NCBI GenBank assembly: GCA_902363675.1
Contig: CABJAV010000036.1
Span: forward strand, 1 to 25,986
DNA: 25,986 bases
From: Lachnospiraceae bacterium
GTDB lineage: Bacteria > Bacillota > Clostridia > Lachnospirales > Lachnospiraceae
Direction: 5' to 3'
Below, one piece after another: positions 6,710-14,827 of this stretch. Position numbers and translations under genes: made by a program. Position 1 is the first letter of the stretch; every line of letters begins with the position of its first letter. The notes under the pieces are model-generated. The model searched no databases. It was not told the origin of the DNA and was given only the letters and a program-made list of their open reading frames with translations.

Positions 6710-7590
6710 TCAAACAATTTCTTTCCTTTTTTGTTGACTTCATTGATAGCCAAATCACAATATTCCATTTCTTCGCACTCGTCACTATGTAATATAACAT
6801 CCTCAAAGCTTGGAAATGACACTATTTCATCTATGGCTTTATCTTTAAAACCAACCTTGTCCAATTTATTTTTATCGGCATAAAACATTGCTGTTATCAA
6901 AATAAGATACAAACTCTGATATATTTTTTTATTTCTGTATAAAATTGTAGCTATCAATAATTTCATTATTTTTATGTATGTATAGCATTTTATGTTTATT
7001 ATCTCAATATTTTGTTCTTTAATTGCCTTGTCAACTACTGCATACACACCTGGGAACAATCTGTCTATATTCTTTTCCCAAAAATCATATTCATCTATTT
7101 TCACAATTCTCTTAATCAGATTGTCTTCCACATTTTTTTCATCAAATAATTGTTCAGCATTTTTAACTATTTCATCTCTTTCAGTATTATCAGATAACAC
7201 ATAAGCATATGAAAGAACATTAAATACATCATCCTTCAATTGATTCCAATCAACAAAATCTATATTCGCCGATATAAGTTCTTTTGCCGTAAAAAATAAA
7301 TCATCATTTTCATATCCGACGCCAAATATATCTGCCCATTGATAAACTGCAACAATTGCATCTTCAATATTCGTTCCATATTCATAGTGAAATATTTGTG
7401 CTATTCTATATGCCTCTTGTTTTATCAGAGATGTCTTTTTTGCAATTTCTTCCTCTATTCCTAAATCTACTGCTAAAGACATAAGATTTTTGACTTTTTT
7501 ATCTTCATATAAATCAGCTATTATAGCTTTGAGTATTTTTTTATTTGATAAATTTTCTCTTATCATCTGTTGATTATCAATACTTATCAT
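6562..7590 (-). CDS. BREX-distal protein of unknown function
   Basis: 342 aa, starting 2 bp after the brxL stop with GGAG inside the end of brxL, so it is co-transcribed and probably coupled. I recognise no domain. It is acidic and helical, with many Ile, Asp and Lys residues. A hydrophobic stretch (LILITAMFYA, about residues 230-240) is probably buried helix rather than membrane. The last 35 or so residues (from DYLIHLG) overlap, in another frame, the Cys-rich reading region and look like a shadow of it. The true C-terminus may therefore have been changed by a frameshift near 6700. More AT-rich than brxL. Confidence 0.65.
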   Translation of the reverse strand: MISIDNQQMIRENLSNKKILKAIIADLYEDKKVKNLMSLAVDLGIEEEIAKKTSLIKQEAYRIAQIFHYEYGTNIEDAIVAVYQWADIFGVGYENDDLFFTAKELISANIDFVDWNQLKDDVFNVLSYAYVLSDNTERDEIVKNAEQLFDEKNVEDNLIKRIVKIDEYDFWEKNIDRLFPGVYAVVDKAIKEQNIEIINIKCYTYIKIMKLLIATILYRNKKIYQSLYLILITAMFYADKNKLDKVGFKDKAIDEIVSFPSFEDVILHSDECEEMEYCDLAINEVNKKGKKLFDIVIIDYLIHLGMWDMRRNRRMIHGDIRRDAFTIVMDNVDGKQIIRGNA

Positions 7591-7592
7591 AT

Positions 7593-9656
7593 CTACTCCA
7601 CTCCTAGCGCTTTATATACTGCTTCTTCCGGAGAAGAATAGAATATCAGACTAAATGCTCCAACTAAGTCAGATGGTACTGTTCCAAGATCTGCTGCCGA
7701 TGTGATTGGGAGAAGGACTTTCTTAGCTCCACTATCGAGGCACACTTGCAATGTACTTGCCAAGTCTTCTACCTTAATAAGTGTTCCACCGATACTAATC
7801 TCACCAAGTACTGCAAGACTGCTGATTGGAGGCTTACTAAGTGCTGCCGATGAAATAGCAATCAGTGTAGGAAGTGCAAGATTTCCCGTCATACCAATTC
7901 CTTGCATATCCTGATAATTGATGATGTAATCCTTAGTTGTTGTACTGATTGAACCTGAGATTGCATTGCCATTTGCCTTCAGATAATTAAATGCTGTATT
8001 GGTTGCTTCCTTCGGCTCTTTTCCGGAACCAATACCTGTGCAAGTCAGCTTTCCATTTCCCGGCATCATCTGTGTTTCCAGACGATAGCAGCCTATCATT
8101 CCAGTCTTTGACTTTGATACTGTATATAAGCATCCCGGCTTGCCCATACCTTCAGGAATCATCTTTCCGCCGCCCTGCTCCGGTACGGATACAAAATGCT
8201 CATCAAAACTATCATTGTCTATGTATGAGAAGTTCACATCATAGAACTCCATTCCACCAATCTTCTTAAGCTGTTCTTTTACTCGTCTACGAAGTTCAAG
8301 TGAAATATCCATGATCTCTGCAACTTCTTCCTTGCTGACTTCTCCATCCGGATAAATCAATTTGATAAATCCGGAAATCAGCTTACGAACAGCGATTGCA
8401 TCTCTCTGGTTTAAGTTATTTCCTAATTTGAAATACTTCTCTGCAATATTGCTGTAATTATCCTTACGAAGCTCACGCATAAACTCGGACAGATAATCTG
8501 TGATAAATCCATAATCATTTGTAAACGAATCCGGTCTGTACTTAGGAATCTCCCATCCCGGTATATATGCATGGAAACGGTCAAGGAACGCAGTATCCGT
8601 ACCCATTTCAGGAGGAAATGGATCAAACAGACTTGATGTCTTCTGCAAAGTCTCCACACTCTGATTGATATTACCTACAAAGACCATAGATGCCTTTGCC
8701 TGTATCTCAGCCTTGCCACGGGAAAATGCACCTGATGCCATGTATCCCTTCATAATCTGGATACCATCTTTATCCTTAAACTTGATACCTGCAACCTCGT
8801 CAAATGCTACAACATCCCACATTCCGACAAGACCAACTGTATTGTTAGACATGTTATAAAACAGATTTGCAACTGTAGTCTGTCCTCCGGCAACGAGGAT
8901 ACTGTTTGGAGAAATCTGCTCATATATGTATGATTTACCTGTAGAACGAGGTCCCAATTCACACATATTAAAGTTATTCTCAACAAGTGGAATCATACGG
9001 GCAATCAATAACCATTTAGCTCTGTCAGAAAGCTTGTCCGGCTCCATACCAGTAGAGCGAAGCAAAATGTCCATCCATTCTTCCTTAGTAAATGCCTTAC
9101 GACCATTCTTTACTTCATCCATGTCCACATGTGGCATCTGAATCGGTGTCAACTTTCTAATACGAATAGGCTGTGTATTTTTCTTATCTTCTTCAATAAA
9201 CTCATAGTCAAGCTGGAGAATACACCAGATACCCCCACAAAGCAGACGGTCATAATCCTTTACATAGTCAGCACTGATAGGAATATTCTTAATGCCAAGG
9301 TTAGAGAAGGTTGCCTCGTACCGGTCTTCCTTTGTATTAAGAACTACTGTAATCCTGTCAATAACTGTATAGCTTCCTCTCTCTCGAAGAAGAGACAATA
9401 TCTTCTGTGCCTCATCCGGACGGACATAGTTATCTCGCAGAATACGCTTCACATTGTCTACTCCCTCGTCAATAATCTCCTGATCATCGGAATTACAATA
9501 CTGTCCGAGAAGATATTCCAGTACATATACAGGAACATTGGCTCCTTCTCGAATTGATTTTGTTAAATCCTTACGAACAATGCGACCATCATAATATTGA
9601 CGGAGTTTCTGCTTTATAATTTCTCGTCTATCATCGGTTTCTGAATACTCACTCAT
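7593..9656 (-). CDS. brxL: BrxL, Lon-related BREX protein
   Basis: 687 aa from the ATG at 9656, chosen because GAAGGAG lies about 9 nt before it. An ATG at 9689 lacks such a site. The order is: N-terminal helical region, an AAA+ core with Walker A GPRSTGKSY (about 235-243) and Walker B VVAFDEVAG (about 282-290), the sensor-like FVGNINQS (about 326-333), then a C-terminal Lon-like fold (about 575-687). By hand alignment the Lon Ser position (PSAG) falls in NLALPT and the Lys position (GGLKEK) in EDLAST, so the protease dyad appears absent. BrxL is a core type 1 BREX protein needed for phage exclusion but not for methylation. The start overlaps the upstream metallopeptidase gene by 8 nt. Confidence 0.95.
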   Translation of the reverse strand: MSEYSETDDRREIIKQKLRQYYDGRIVRKDLTKSIREGANVPVYVLEYLLGQYCNSDDQEIIDEGVDNVKRILRDNYVRPDEAQKILSLLRERGSYTVIDRITVVLNTKEDRYEATFSNLGIKNIPISADYVKDYDRLLCGGIWCILQLDYEFIEEDKKNTQPIRIRKLTPIQMPHVDMDEVKNGRKAFTKEEWMDILLRSTGMEPDKLSDRAKWLLIARMIPLVENNFNMCELGPRSTGKSYIYEQISPNSILVAGGQTTVANLFYNMSNNTVGLVGMWDVVAFDEVAGIKFKDKDGIQIMKGYMASGAFSRGKAEIQAKASMVFVGNINQSVETLQKTSSLFDPFPPEMGTDTAFLDRFHAYIPGWEIPKYRPDSFTNDYGFITDYLSEFMRELRKDNYSNIAEKYFKLGNNLNQRDAIAVRKLISGFIKLIYPDGEVSKEEVAEIMDISLELRRRVKEQLKKIGGMEFYDVNFSYIDNDSFDEHFVSVPEQGGGKMIPEGMGKPGCLYTVSKSKTGMIGCYRLETQMMPGNGKLTCTGIGSGKEPKEATNTAFNYLKANGNAISGSISTTTKDYIINYQDMQGIGMTGNLALPTLIAISSAALSKPPISSLAVLGEISIGGTLIKVEDLASTLQVCLDSGAKKVLLPITSAADLGTVPSDLVGAFSLIFYSSPEEAVYKALGVE

Positions 9657-10353
9657 TGATTCTATCTCCTTCGTCCCATATAATGTCAATTGCCTTATCT
9701 ATCATTTCATTTAAATGGCTTAACGCATACTGATCTGCCGAATATTCATCTTTGCAACATCTATACACACGGCGTCGCTCCAATAATAATTCTTCTGTAA
9801 GATGTCCCTCTTGGTTCATTTTACATACATAAGTATCGATTCTTCTATATGGTTCCTTTGCTTTATAAATCCACATGGCTAATTCTTTTTTTGAATTAAA
9901 CTTTTTATAATCAACGTAATGACCATATTCATGTAATATGCAAAATACAGCCTTTACTAAAAGCCGCTTTGAAAAACAAATACTTCCATCATCTTCTGTA
10001 TAATATGGCTTAAGCATAGCGTCTATAATCTGATCGCAAAACCAACTCTTAAAAGATATGTCCAAGCATCCTAACGGAACATCCACAAAATAAAAACCAT
10101 ATTTCATAATTTCATGCTCATAATTTGTATTTTCATTCCATGTTCCATCAAAAATTGCCTGCTCCTCTTTTTTGGTTATGTACAAAAACTGCGGTATCAT
10201 TTTCTCTCTCATTGATTCCATTTTCGATGACATCAAAGATTCTTTAGCAATTGGGTATGAAAGAACAGGAAATTCTGACTTAGGCAATATCTGTTTAGCA
10301 AGCCTATAGAAACTATATTCTTCTATTCTGCCTTGTATCCATCTACTATCCAT
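9649..10353 (-). CDS. HEYGH zinc metallopeptidase-like protein in BREX operon
   Basis: 234 aa with a gluzincin-type zinc site: H141-E-Y-G-H145, followed about 57 residues later by D-E203-Y-S-A-D206-Q-Y-A, the spacing and form of the third ligand in M48/ImmA-like peptidases. The N-terminal 100 residues are unfamiliar. There is no signal peptide or membrane segment, so it is probably cytoplasmic. ATG 10353 has GGAGG 6 nt upstream. It lies 14 bp after pglZ, and its stop is inside the start of brxL, so it belongs to the BREX transcript. It is not one of the six core type 1 genes. A role in processing a BREX component or in a damage response is only a suggestion. Confidence 0.75.
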   Translation of the reverse strand: MDSRWIQGRIEEYSFYRLAKQILPKSEFPVLSYPIAKESLMSSKMESMREKMIPQFLYITKKEEQAIFDGTWNENTNYEHEIMKYGFYFVDVPLGCLDISFKSWFCDQIIDAMLKPYYTEDDGSICFSKRLLVKAVFCILHEYGHYVDYKKFNSKKELAMWIYKAKEPYRRIDTYVCKMNQEGHLTEELLLERRRVYRCCKDEYSADQYALSHLNEMIDKAIDIIWDEGDRINE

Positions 10354-10367
10354 AAAATTCCTCCATC

Positions 10368-12914
10368 CTAAAATCCAAAATCATCAACAAACGCAATATC
10401 AATCATAAACTCATACTGCTGCAAGATATTCTTCTCGTCATTAGCATCTGCCAATACAAGATAATACTTATCACCATACTTATATTCTCTTGACTTCAAA
10501 GTAAACTTCTCGTGGAAGGTTCTTTTCTCCGGTGCTTCTTCCCTGCTATTGGCAATCATAGGCACATCAAATGAGATTTTTTCGCCATCTTCCGTAGTAA
10601 AGTAAGCCACGATACTTCTTGCTTTCATGGTGTCTGTGACTTTCTCTGTCTGAATAAAATCAAAGTATGTGATAAGGTTTGTCACCTTACGGGTAACAGA
10701 TGTCAGAACAACATCTACATAATCGTATGCTACACCTCTTGTATTCGTTGTAAGTTCAATGACCGGAACTATCATCTCCTGCAATGACGTACCACCATGT
10801 ACATAGTTCTGTCCACCTCCGGCAACCTTGAAAATATCTGCTCCTACCGGAGTATCCACATAAAGTTTATTGAGATATGCCATTGTTCTTGCCATGATTC
10901 CCTGCTCATTTACTGCATCTTCTGTAATGAGGAATCTCTTGTTTGTATAAAGGCATTTATCCTTTGGATAAGTTACCTTGTCAAACTCCTGTAATCTGTC
11001 TCTCTTATATAAGAAGCCATGATCTGCAGTTATGAAAAACTTTGGTGCCGATACATAACCAGTCAGTTTCTTAACCAACTTATGTATCTCTTCTATCGCC
11101 TCTGCACAAGCATTGAATACCTCATTCTCACTTGCAGGCTTGTCTCCTCTTGCATCCACCTGATTGTGATAGATGTACACGATATTCTTGCCCTGAATCA
11201 ATTCCCTGATTCGAGTCTGATTTGCATTTGCCACTTCATCAAATGACAATGCCACATTATTTTCATTATAAGATTTCAGTATCTTGTCTCTCTGCTCCAT
11301 ACTTGCACATGCCTGTCCATCAACAGTCACATTCAAGTTGCCATCCACCTGCATCTCTTTATGCGGAAGCAGACTCGCCATTCCAACTGATGTAACAGAA
11401 GGCAGGCAACTAAGCATACACTCCATCTTCGGTGTACACTTCTCATCCAATTCCAATCTGCTGAAAAGTTCCTTTGCACACTCATATCGAAAAGCATCGG
11501 AAATAATAACAATGACTCTCTGCTTTCCATCGTAGCCTCTAAGATAATGCTTATAGAAATCTTCCTGCTTCGGCAGGACTGTAGCATTCATTACATCATT
11601 TGTGAAATTTTCATTCCACTTCGGTGTTATCTTCTGCAAATATGTATTCGCATAAATATTCTCTACTCTCTGTCTTACATCAGAAAATTTGCTGTTATCT
11701 TCAATCTGATCATATGCATAATAAAACCATCTATAATATGAATCTATCAAATATGACTCTTTCTGATAATTTTCAACTAATGTCTTAATATCACTTGAAA
11801 ACTCCATAAGTGATACAGACTTCATCATCAAATATGCATACTTGATAGTCGTATATTCATTCTTGTATCTTTCGCTATAATGATATGCCTTAGACATTCT
11901 CTGGTCAGCTACCTGAGCAATGTTAAGTCCATCAATCTGCGCATCAAGGATTTCATCATTTAATTGTTCCAGTGCCCAGTCAATAATAATGTCATCTAAC
12001 CCGGCAAAAGCATCACATGCAAAAATGTCAGACATCTGGAGAGAACTATCTTTTTTCTTCTCCACATCTTTCTTTAATCCATCCTGTATTCTTGTCACAA
12101 AACGCAATGACTTATCTATTCTTTCCACCAGTTTGTCATAGGCATCCTGATAATTCACATTGTCCATGATATTACGGATAAAGACCACAACATCATTGCG
12201 TTTCTTAAGAATATAAGTCCTCATTGCTTCCGGAACTGTTGCCTTTAATGTAGATGACGCATATGTTAATATCATACAAGCAGACAAATCATCCATGTTT
12301 GGCTTTTCAGATTGATATCCAAAGAATTTTTCGCATAGTTCCCAGAACTTTTCAGTCAATCCATTATCATCCAATGCTTTAAAATACTTTTCATTGTCAC
12401 CGAGCATTATCTGCTTAACTACTTCCTCAAAATTTGGAGTCTTTACATCCGTGAGTACAGCAATCAAACCAATATCAATCGTCTGAGCATTGTAATGGTC
12501 AATTCCAAGTTCCTTGAACTTCTCAATACGATGCTTATTCTTCCAAAAATTACCATACTGCGATAAATGCTCCTTAAAGCGATTATCAATGCCAATCTCC
12601 TGAGACATCTGCGACACTCTGTCTGTATAATAAGGTGTTGAGTAATAATACGTATCTGCGAGCGGATTCTCTGCATCACTTGGCTTTGCAAAGGCTGCAT
12701 AGACAAGATATTTACTCTCTTTATCCTCTTCGTTTAATAAATACTTTGAATAAAGCCAGTTTGTACCATCAAGAATGTGTAGCTTTACATCACCAAGCTG
12801 CAGTTCCGATACCTCATCCTCATATTCACCTTTATCATCAAACCAGAATATGATTCTTGTCTCTGACTTGGCAAATTCTGTATTTAATTGATCCTGTATG
12901 TTCTGTAAATCCAT
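10368..12914 (-). CDS. pglZ: PglZ, BREX alkaline-phosphatase-like protein
   Basis: 848 aa, typical of BREX-1 PglZ. The N-terminal half is helical. The alkaline-phosphatase-superfamily core starts near 465: VIVIISDAFRYE (467-478) carries the first metal-binding Asp, PSVTSVGMASLLPH (505-518) the nucleophile Thr region, YHNQVD (582-587) and ITADHG (628-633) further ligands. GGGQNYVHGGTSLQE (699-713) completes the site. Known type 1 PglZ proteins are essential for both methylation and exclusion and contact BrxB and PglX. The ATG at 12914 has AAGGTG upstream. It is preceded by a hairpin, a possible promoter and a motif array, so it may be transcribed separately from the upstream BREX genes. Confidence 0.97.
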   Translation of the reverse strand: MDLQNIQDQLNTEFAKSETRIIFWFDDKGEYEDEVSELQLGDVKLHILDGTNWLYSKYLLNEEDKESKYLVYAAFAKPSDAENPLADTYYYSTPYYTDRVSQMSQEIGIDNRFKEHLSQYGNFWKNKHRIEKFKELGIDHYNAQTIDIGLIAVLTDVKTPNFEEVVKQIMLGDNEKYFKALDDNGLTEKFWELCEKFFGYQSEKPNMDDLSACMILTYASSTLKATVPEAMRTYILKKRNDVVVFIRNIMDNVNYQDAYDKLVERIDKSLRFVTRIQDGLKKDVEKKKDSSLQMSDIFACDAFAGLDDIIIDWALEQLNDEILDAQIDGLNIAQVADQRMSKAYHYSERYKNEYTTIKYAYLMMKSVSLMEFSSDIKTLVENYQKESYLIDSYYRWFYYAYDQIEDNSKFSDVRQRVENIYANTYLQKITPKWNENFTNDVMNATVLPKQEDFYKHYLRGYDGKQRVIVIISDAFRYECAKELFSRLELDEKCTPKMECMLSCLPSVTSVGMASLLPHKEMQVDGNLNVTVDGQACASMEQRDKILKSYNENNVALSFDEVANANQTRIRELIQGKNIVYIYHNQVDARGDKPASENEVFNACAEAIEEIHKLVKKLTGYVSAPKFFITADHGFLYKRDRLQEFDKVTYPKDKCLYTNKRFLITEDAVNEQGIMARTMAYLNKLYVDTPVGADIFKVAGGGQNYVHGGTSLQEMIVPVIELTTNTRGVAYDYVDVVLTSVTRKVTNLITYFDFIQTEKVTDTMKARSIVAYFTTEDGEKISFDVPMIANSREEAPEKRTFHEKFTLKSREYKYGDKYYLVLADANDEKNILQQYEFMIDIAFVDDFGF

Positions 12915-12931
12915 ATTTCACCTTCTAATCC

Positions 12932-12958
12932 ATTTGTGCAGATAGTCTCTGCACAAAT
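12932..12958 (-). promoter_or_regulatory. Perfect hairpin in pglZ leader
   Basis: ATTTGTGCAGA (12932-12942) and TCTGCACAAAT (12948-12958) are perfect 11-bp inverted repeats with a 5-nt loop. The inner edge lies 17 bp before the pglZ ATG, just ahead of the ribosome-binding site. No U-tract follows, so it is not a standard terminator. It could be an RNA stability or translation-control element, or a dimeric protein operator. Confidence 0.6.
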
Positions 12959-12979
12959 TACATCTATTCAATCAGTATG

Positions 12980-13007
12980 ATAATAGTATCCAGTAAGTAG
13001 TCACTAA
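12980..13007 (-). promoter_or_regulatory. Possible pglZ promoter
   Basis: TATTAT (plus-strand ATAATA, 12980-12985) is a fair -10 box. The hexamer 16 bp upstream is TTAGTG (13002-13007), a poor -35. The motif array begins immediately upstream of the -10 and covers the -35 region, so an activator or repressor bound there could govern it. Weak evidence by itself. Confidence 0.35.
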
Positions 13008-13130
13008 TGGATACTAATCGGACACTACCGGATACTTATTGAACACTTTGTATCCGATAGCCTCAAAAAAGTGTCCGATAGTGTCCAATAAAGTGTTCGA
13101 TAAGTAGTAATGTAATTTTCTGAAGGACAC
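12986..13130. repeat. Array of about ten GTRTYCRATAAGT-like motifs
   Basis: Between the nuclease gene and pglZ there is one plus-strand copy at 12986-13000. Four reversed copies follow (13002-13014, 13013-13025, 13024-13035, 13034-13046), then four plus-strand copies (13050-13060, 13071-13082, 13081-13094, 13093-13105) and a partial reversed one (13123-13130). Examples are GTATCCGATAG, GTGTCCGATAGT, GTGTTCGATAAGT and, reversed, GTGTTCAATAAGT. Adjacent copies share ends and are spaced 10-12 bp, one helical turn. The two blocks face each other around 13048. The arrangement fits cooperative binding of a regulator or nucleoprotein assembly, and there is no coding potential here. Confidence 0.75.
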
Positions 13131-13145
13131 TTTATTTATCGACTT

Positions 13146-13748
13146 TTAACTTACAATCTGAAATATTCTCGGATCATATGTATCGGAATCAACAACAGAT
13201 ACTCTGCAATTGATCCATCGAAGTTTTTTATTTATACTGTCCTGCAATTTCTGCATAATCATCTTTTTAGTCCGTGTTTTTGTGCCGAAATCACCTTCCA
13301 GAAACAATACTACATATTTCTTTTTTGAATCATTCGAAAAGCTATCTCCTGACAGAAATTGAATATATTCTTTTAATTCACTCAAACACTCTTTTGTATT
13401 TCCAAAGGATTTTGCTCCAACCAAAGCTGCTACTGTCATTGCTGTTTTCTGTGCTATTTCAATATCCAGGCTGTCACGTCCTTCCACGTCAACGGATGTA
13501 TTGGTTGTATTGCGTTTTCGGTTATCCGGAGCAATTCTCCACCGATTGTTACCTTCATCTCCGGTACAGTTTTTTACTTCTATAAATGCAATCTTATCTT
13601 TAGCAACAGAAATAAAATCAACACCTTTTGCTTCTGGCAATTTATTAAAGTAATCTCGATAAAATTTTGTATCATCAAATTTTATCACTGTATCATTTTC
13701 TGCAAACCGAAATTTTAATCTGCTTTCTTCCTTTATGTTATTCTCCAT
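13146..13748 (-). CDS. PD-(D/E)xK nuclease-like partner of ATPase
   Basis: 200 aa from the ATG at 13748, whose first codons overlap the ATPase stop (ATGGAGAATAA). AGGGGA lies upstream, and a longer frame to 13802 would overlap far more. The segment GVD (42-44) followed by strand IAFIEVKN (53-60) gives D44-x12-E57-V-K59, the core of a PD-(D/E)xK restriction-type nuclease. The second half is helical and basic near the C-terminus (TKTRTKKMIMQKL). Family not recognised. The translational coupling with the ATPase suggests one two-component effector nested in the BREX locus. The nuclease assignment rests on motif spacing only. Confidence 0.65.
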   Translation of the reverse strand: MENNIKEESRLKFRFAENDTVIKFDDTKFYRDYFNKLPEAKGVDFISVAKDKIAFIEVKNCTGDEGNNRWRIAPDNRKRNTTNTSVDVEGRDSLDIEIAQKTAMTVAALVGAKSFGNTKECLSELKEYIQFLSGDSFSNDSKKKYVVLFLEGDFGTKTRTKKMIMQKLQDSINKKLRWINCRVSVVDSDTYDPRIFQIVS

Positions 13749-14802
13749 AAATAATCCCCTGTTCTCTATCATACATTGCATCAAACTCCTGCATAATTGC
13801 ATTATGTTCCAAATCAGACGCTGAATTTTTCATCTCATAGTGCACGTCCCTCGTTTTTTCATCTCTAAATAATGAAATAAACTTGATATCAAGTTTTTTA
13901 GGATTTAGCTCAGAATATGAGGCTACCATATTAAATTCTTGCTGAATAAAATAATCATGTGTGGAAACAAAAATCTGCACTCCCATCTGAGCTAAGGCTA
14001 CCATCACCTGTACAATCGGGCGAATCATTTTAGGGTTCATATTTGTTTCCGGTTCATCCCAAAATAAGATAGTATTTTTATTCAAACTTCCAGAAAGAAT
14101 CATATATATAATCATAGATAGTTTCCTGTAACCATCTGAAAGTAATCCCATCTCAAATTCACCTTCACCTTTTATTTTGAAATAGAATTTCTTGTTTTTC
14201 TGTACAATTTGTCCTTTCATAATATCTTCGAGATTGCTTAATACCTGATTCTGCTCCGTAGTATTAGGACCTTTTGAAAGTGGTCTGTCTAAAAGTTTTG
14301 CAAGATCATAATACATTTCTTCAAAATCTATATGATATTCATCATATAAAGATACAAAATGCTCTACCGTAGAAATCATTTCTTTTGTAGGAATGTATAT
14401 AACATCATATTTTTTTGTTTTTTCTTCCTGTATTATAGAAACATCTGCATGATTTTCCTGCCTATTTCCAAATCCAACTGAGATTTTTTGTTTCTTTTCT
14501 AAATCAATAGAAAAATCCGTTCGGTTACTTCCCTGTTTTCGACTTACAAGTCTGCCAATTTTCATTTCATCCGGTCGAAATACACCTTGGATCTTTTTGA
14601 CAAAAACCTGTTCTTCCATCTCCTTTGTAAGATTATCTTTGCCTCCACTACTAAGTGGCTTTATCAAAGAATACATTACTTTTAAAAGTGTTGTTTTTCC
14701 GGTACTGTTTTCACCGCAGATAATATTGATATTATCAGACCAATTTATTTCAGCATTTTCAAAAGCCATAAAATTATTTAATGTTAATTTTTTGATTTTC
14801 AT
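13738..14802 (-). CDS. ABC/OLD-like AAA ATPase, nested defence module
   Basis: 354 aa, an ABC-type P-loop ATPase of the AAA_21/OLD-like group. The start KIKKLTLNNFMAFENAEINW is typical of RecF/OLD-like heads. Walker A is GENSTGKTT (30-38), the signature-like block LLSDGYRKL (220-228), Walker B TILFWDEPETNMNP (244-257) and the H-loop STHDYF (280-285). There is no Toprim domain after the ATPase, unlike OLD nucleases, so the following PD-(D/E)xK-like protein probably supplies the nuclease. Start ATG 14802 has GAGGTGA upstream and lies 25 bp after pglX. Such ATPase/nuclease pairs are common in phage defence (Septu and PARIS have the same logic with other nucleases). Confidence 0.85.
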   Translation of the reverse strand: MKIKKLTLNNFMAFENAEINWSDNINIICGENSTGKTTLLKVMYSLIKPLSSGGKDNLTKEMEEQVFVKKIQGVFRPDEMKIGRLVSRKQGSNRTDFSIDLEKKQKISVGFGNRQENHADVSIIQEEKTKKYDVIYIPTKEMISTVEHFVSLYDEYHIDFEEMYYDLAKLLDRPLSKGPNTTEQNQVLSNLEDIMKGQIVQKNKKFYFKIKGEGEFEMGLLSDGYRKLSMIIYMILSGSLNKNTILFWDEPETNMNPKMIRPIVQVMVALAQMGVQIFVSTHDYFIQQEFNMVASYSELNPKKLDIKFISLFRDEKTRDVHYEMKNSASDLEHNAIMQEFDAMYDREQGIIYGE

Positions 14803-14827
14803 TTTTAATTCACCTCATTCTTTCACT

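Noticed and set aside
9129..9557. 142-aa plus-strand ORF
   Set aside because: Antisense to brxL, Cys/Ile-rich shadow frame, with no credible start signal.
12932..12958. Rho-independent terminator before pglZ
   Set aside because: The stem is perfect, but no U-tract follows on either strand. It also sits right before a ribosome-binding site.
12986..13130. CRISPR-like array
   Set aside because: Units are 11-13 bp, degenerate, in both orientations and overlapping. There are no unique 30-40-bp spacers and no cas genes.
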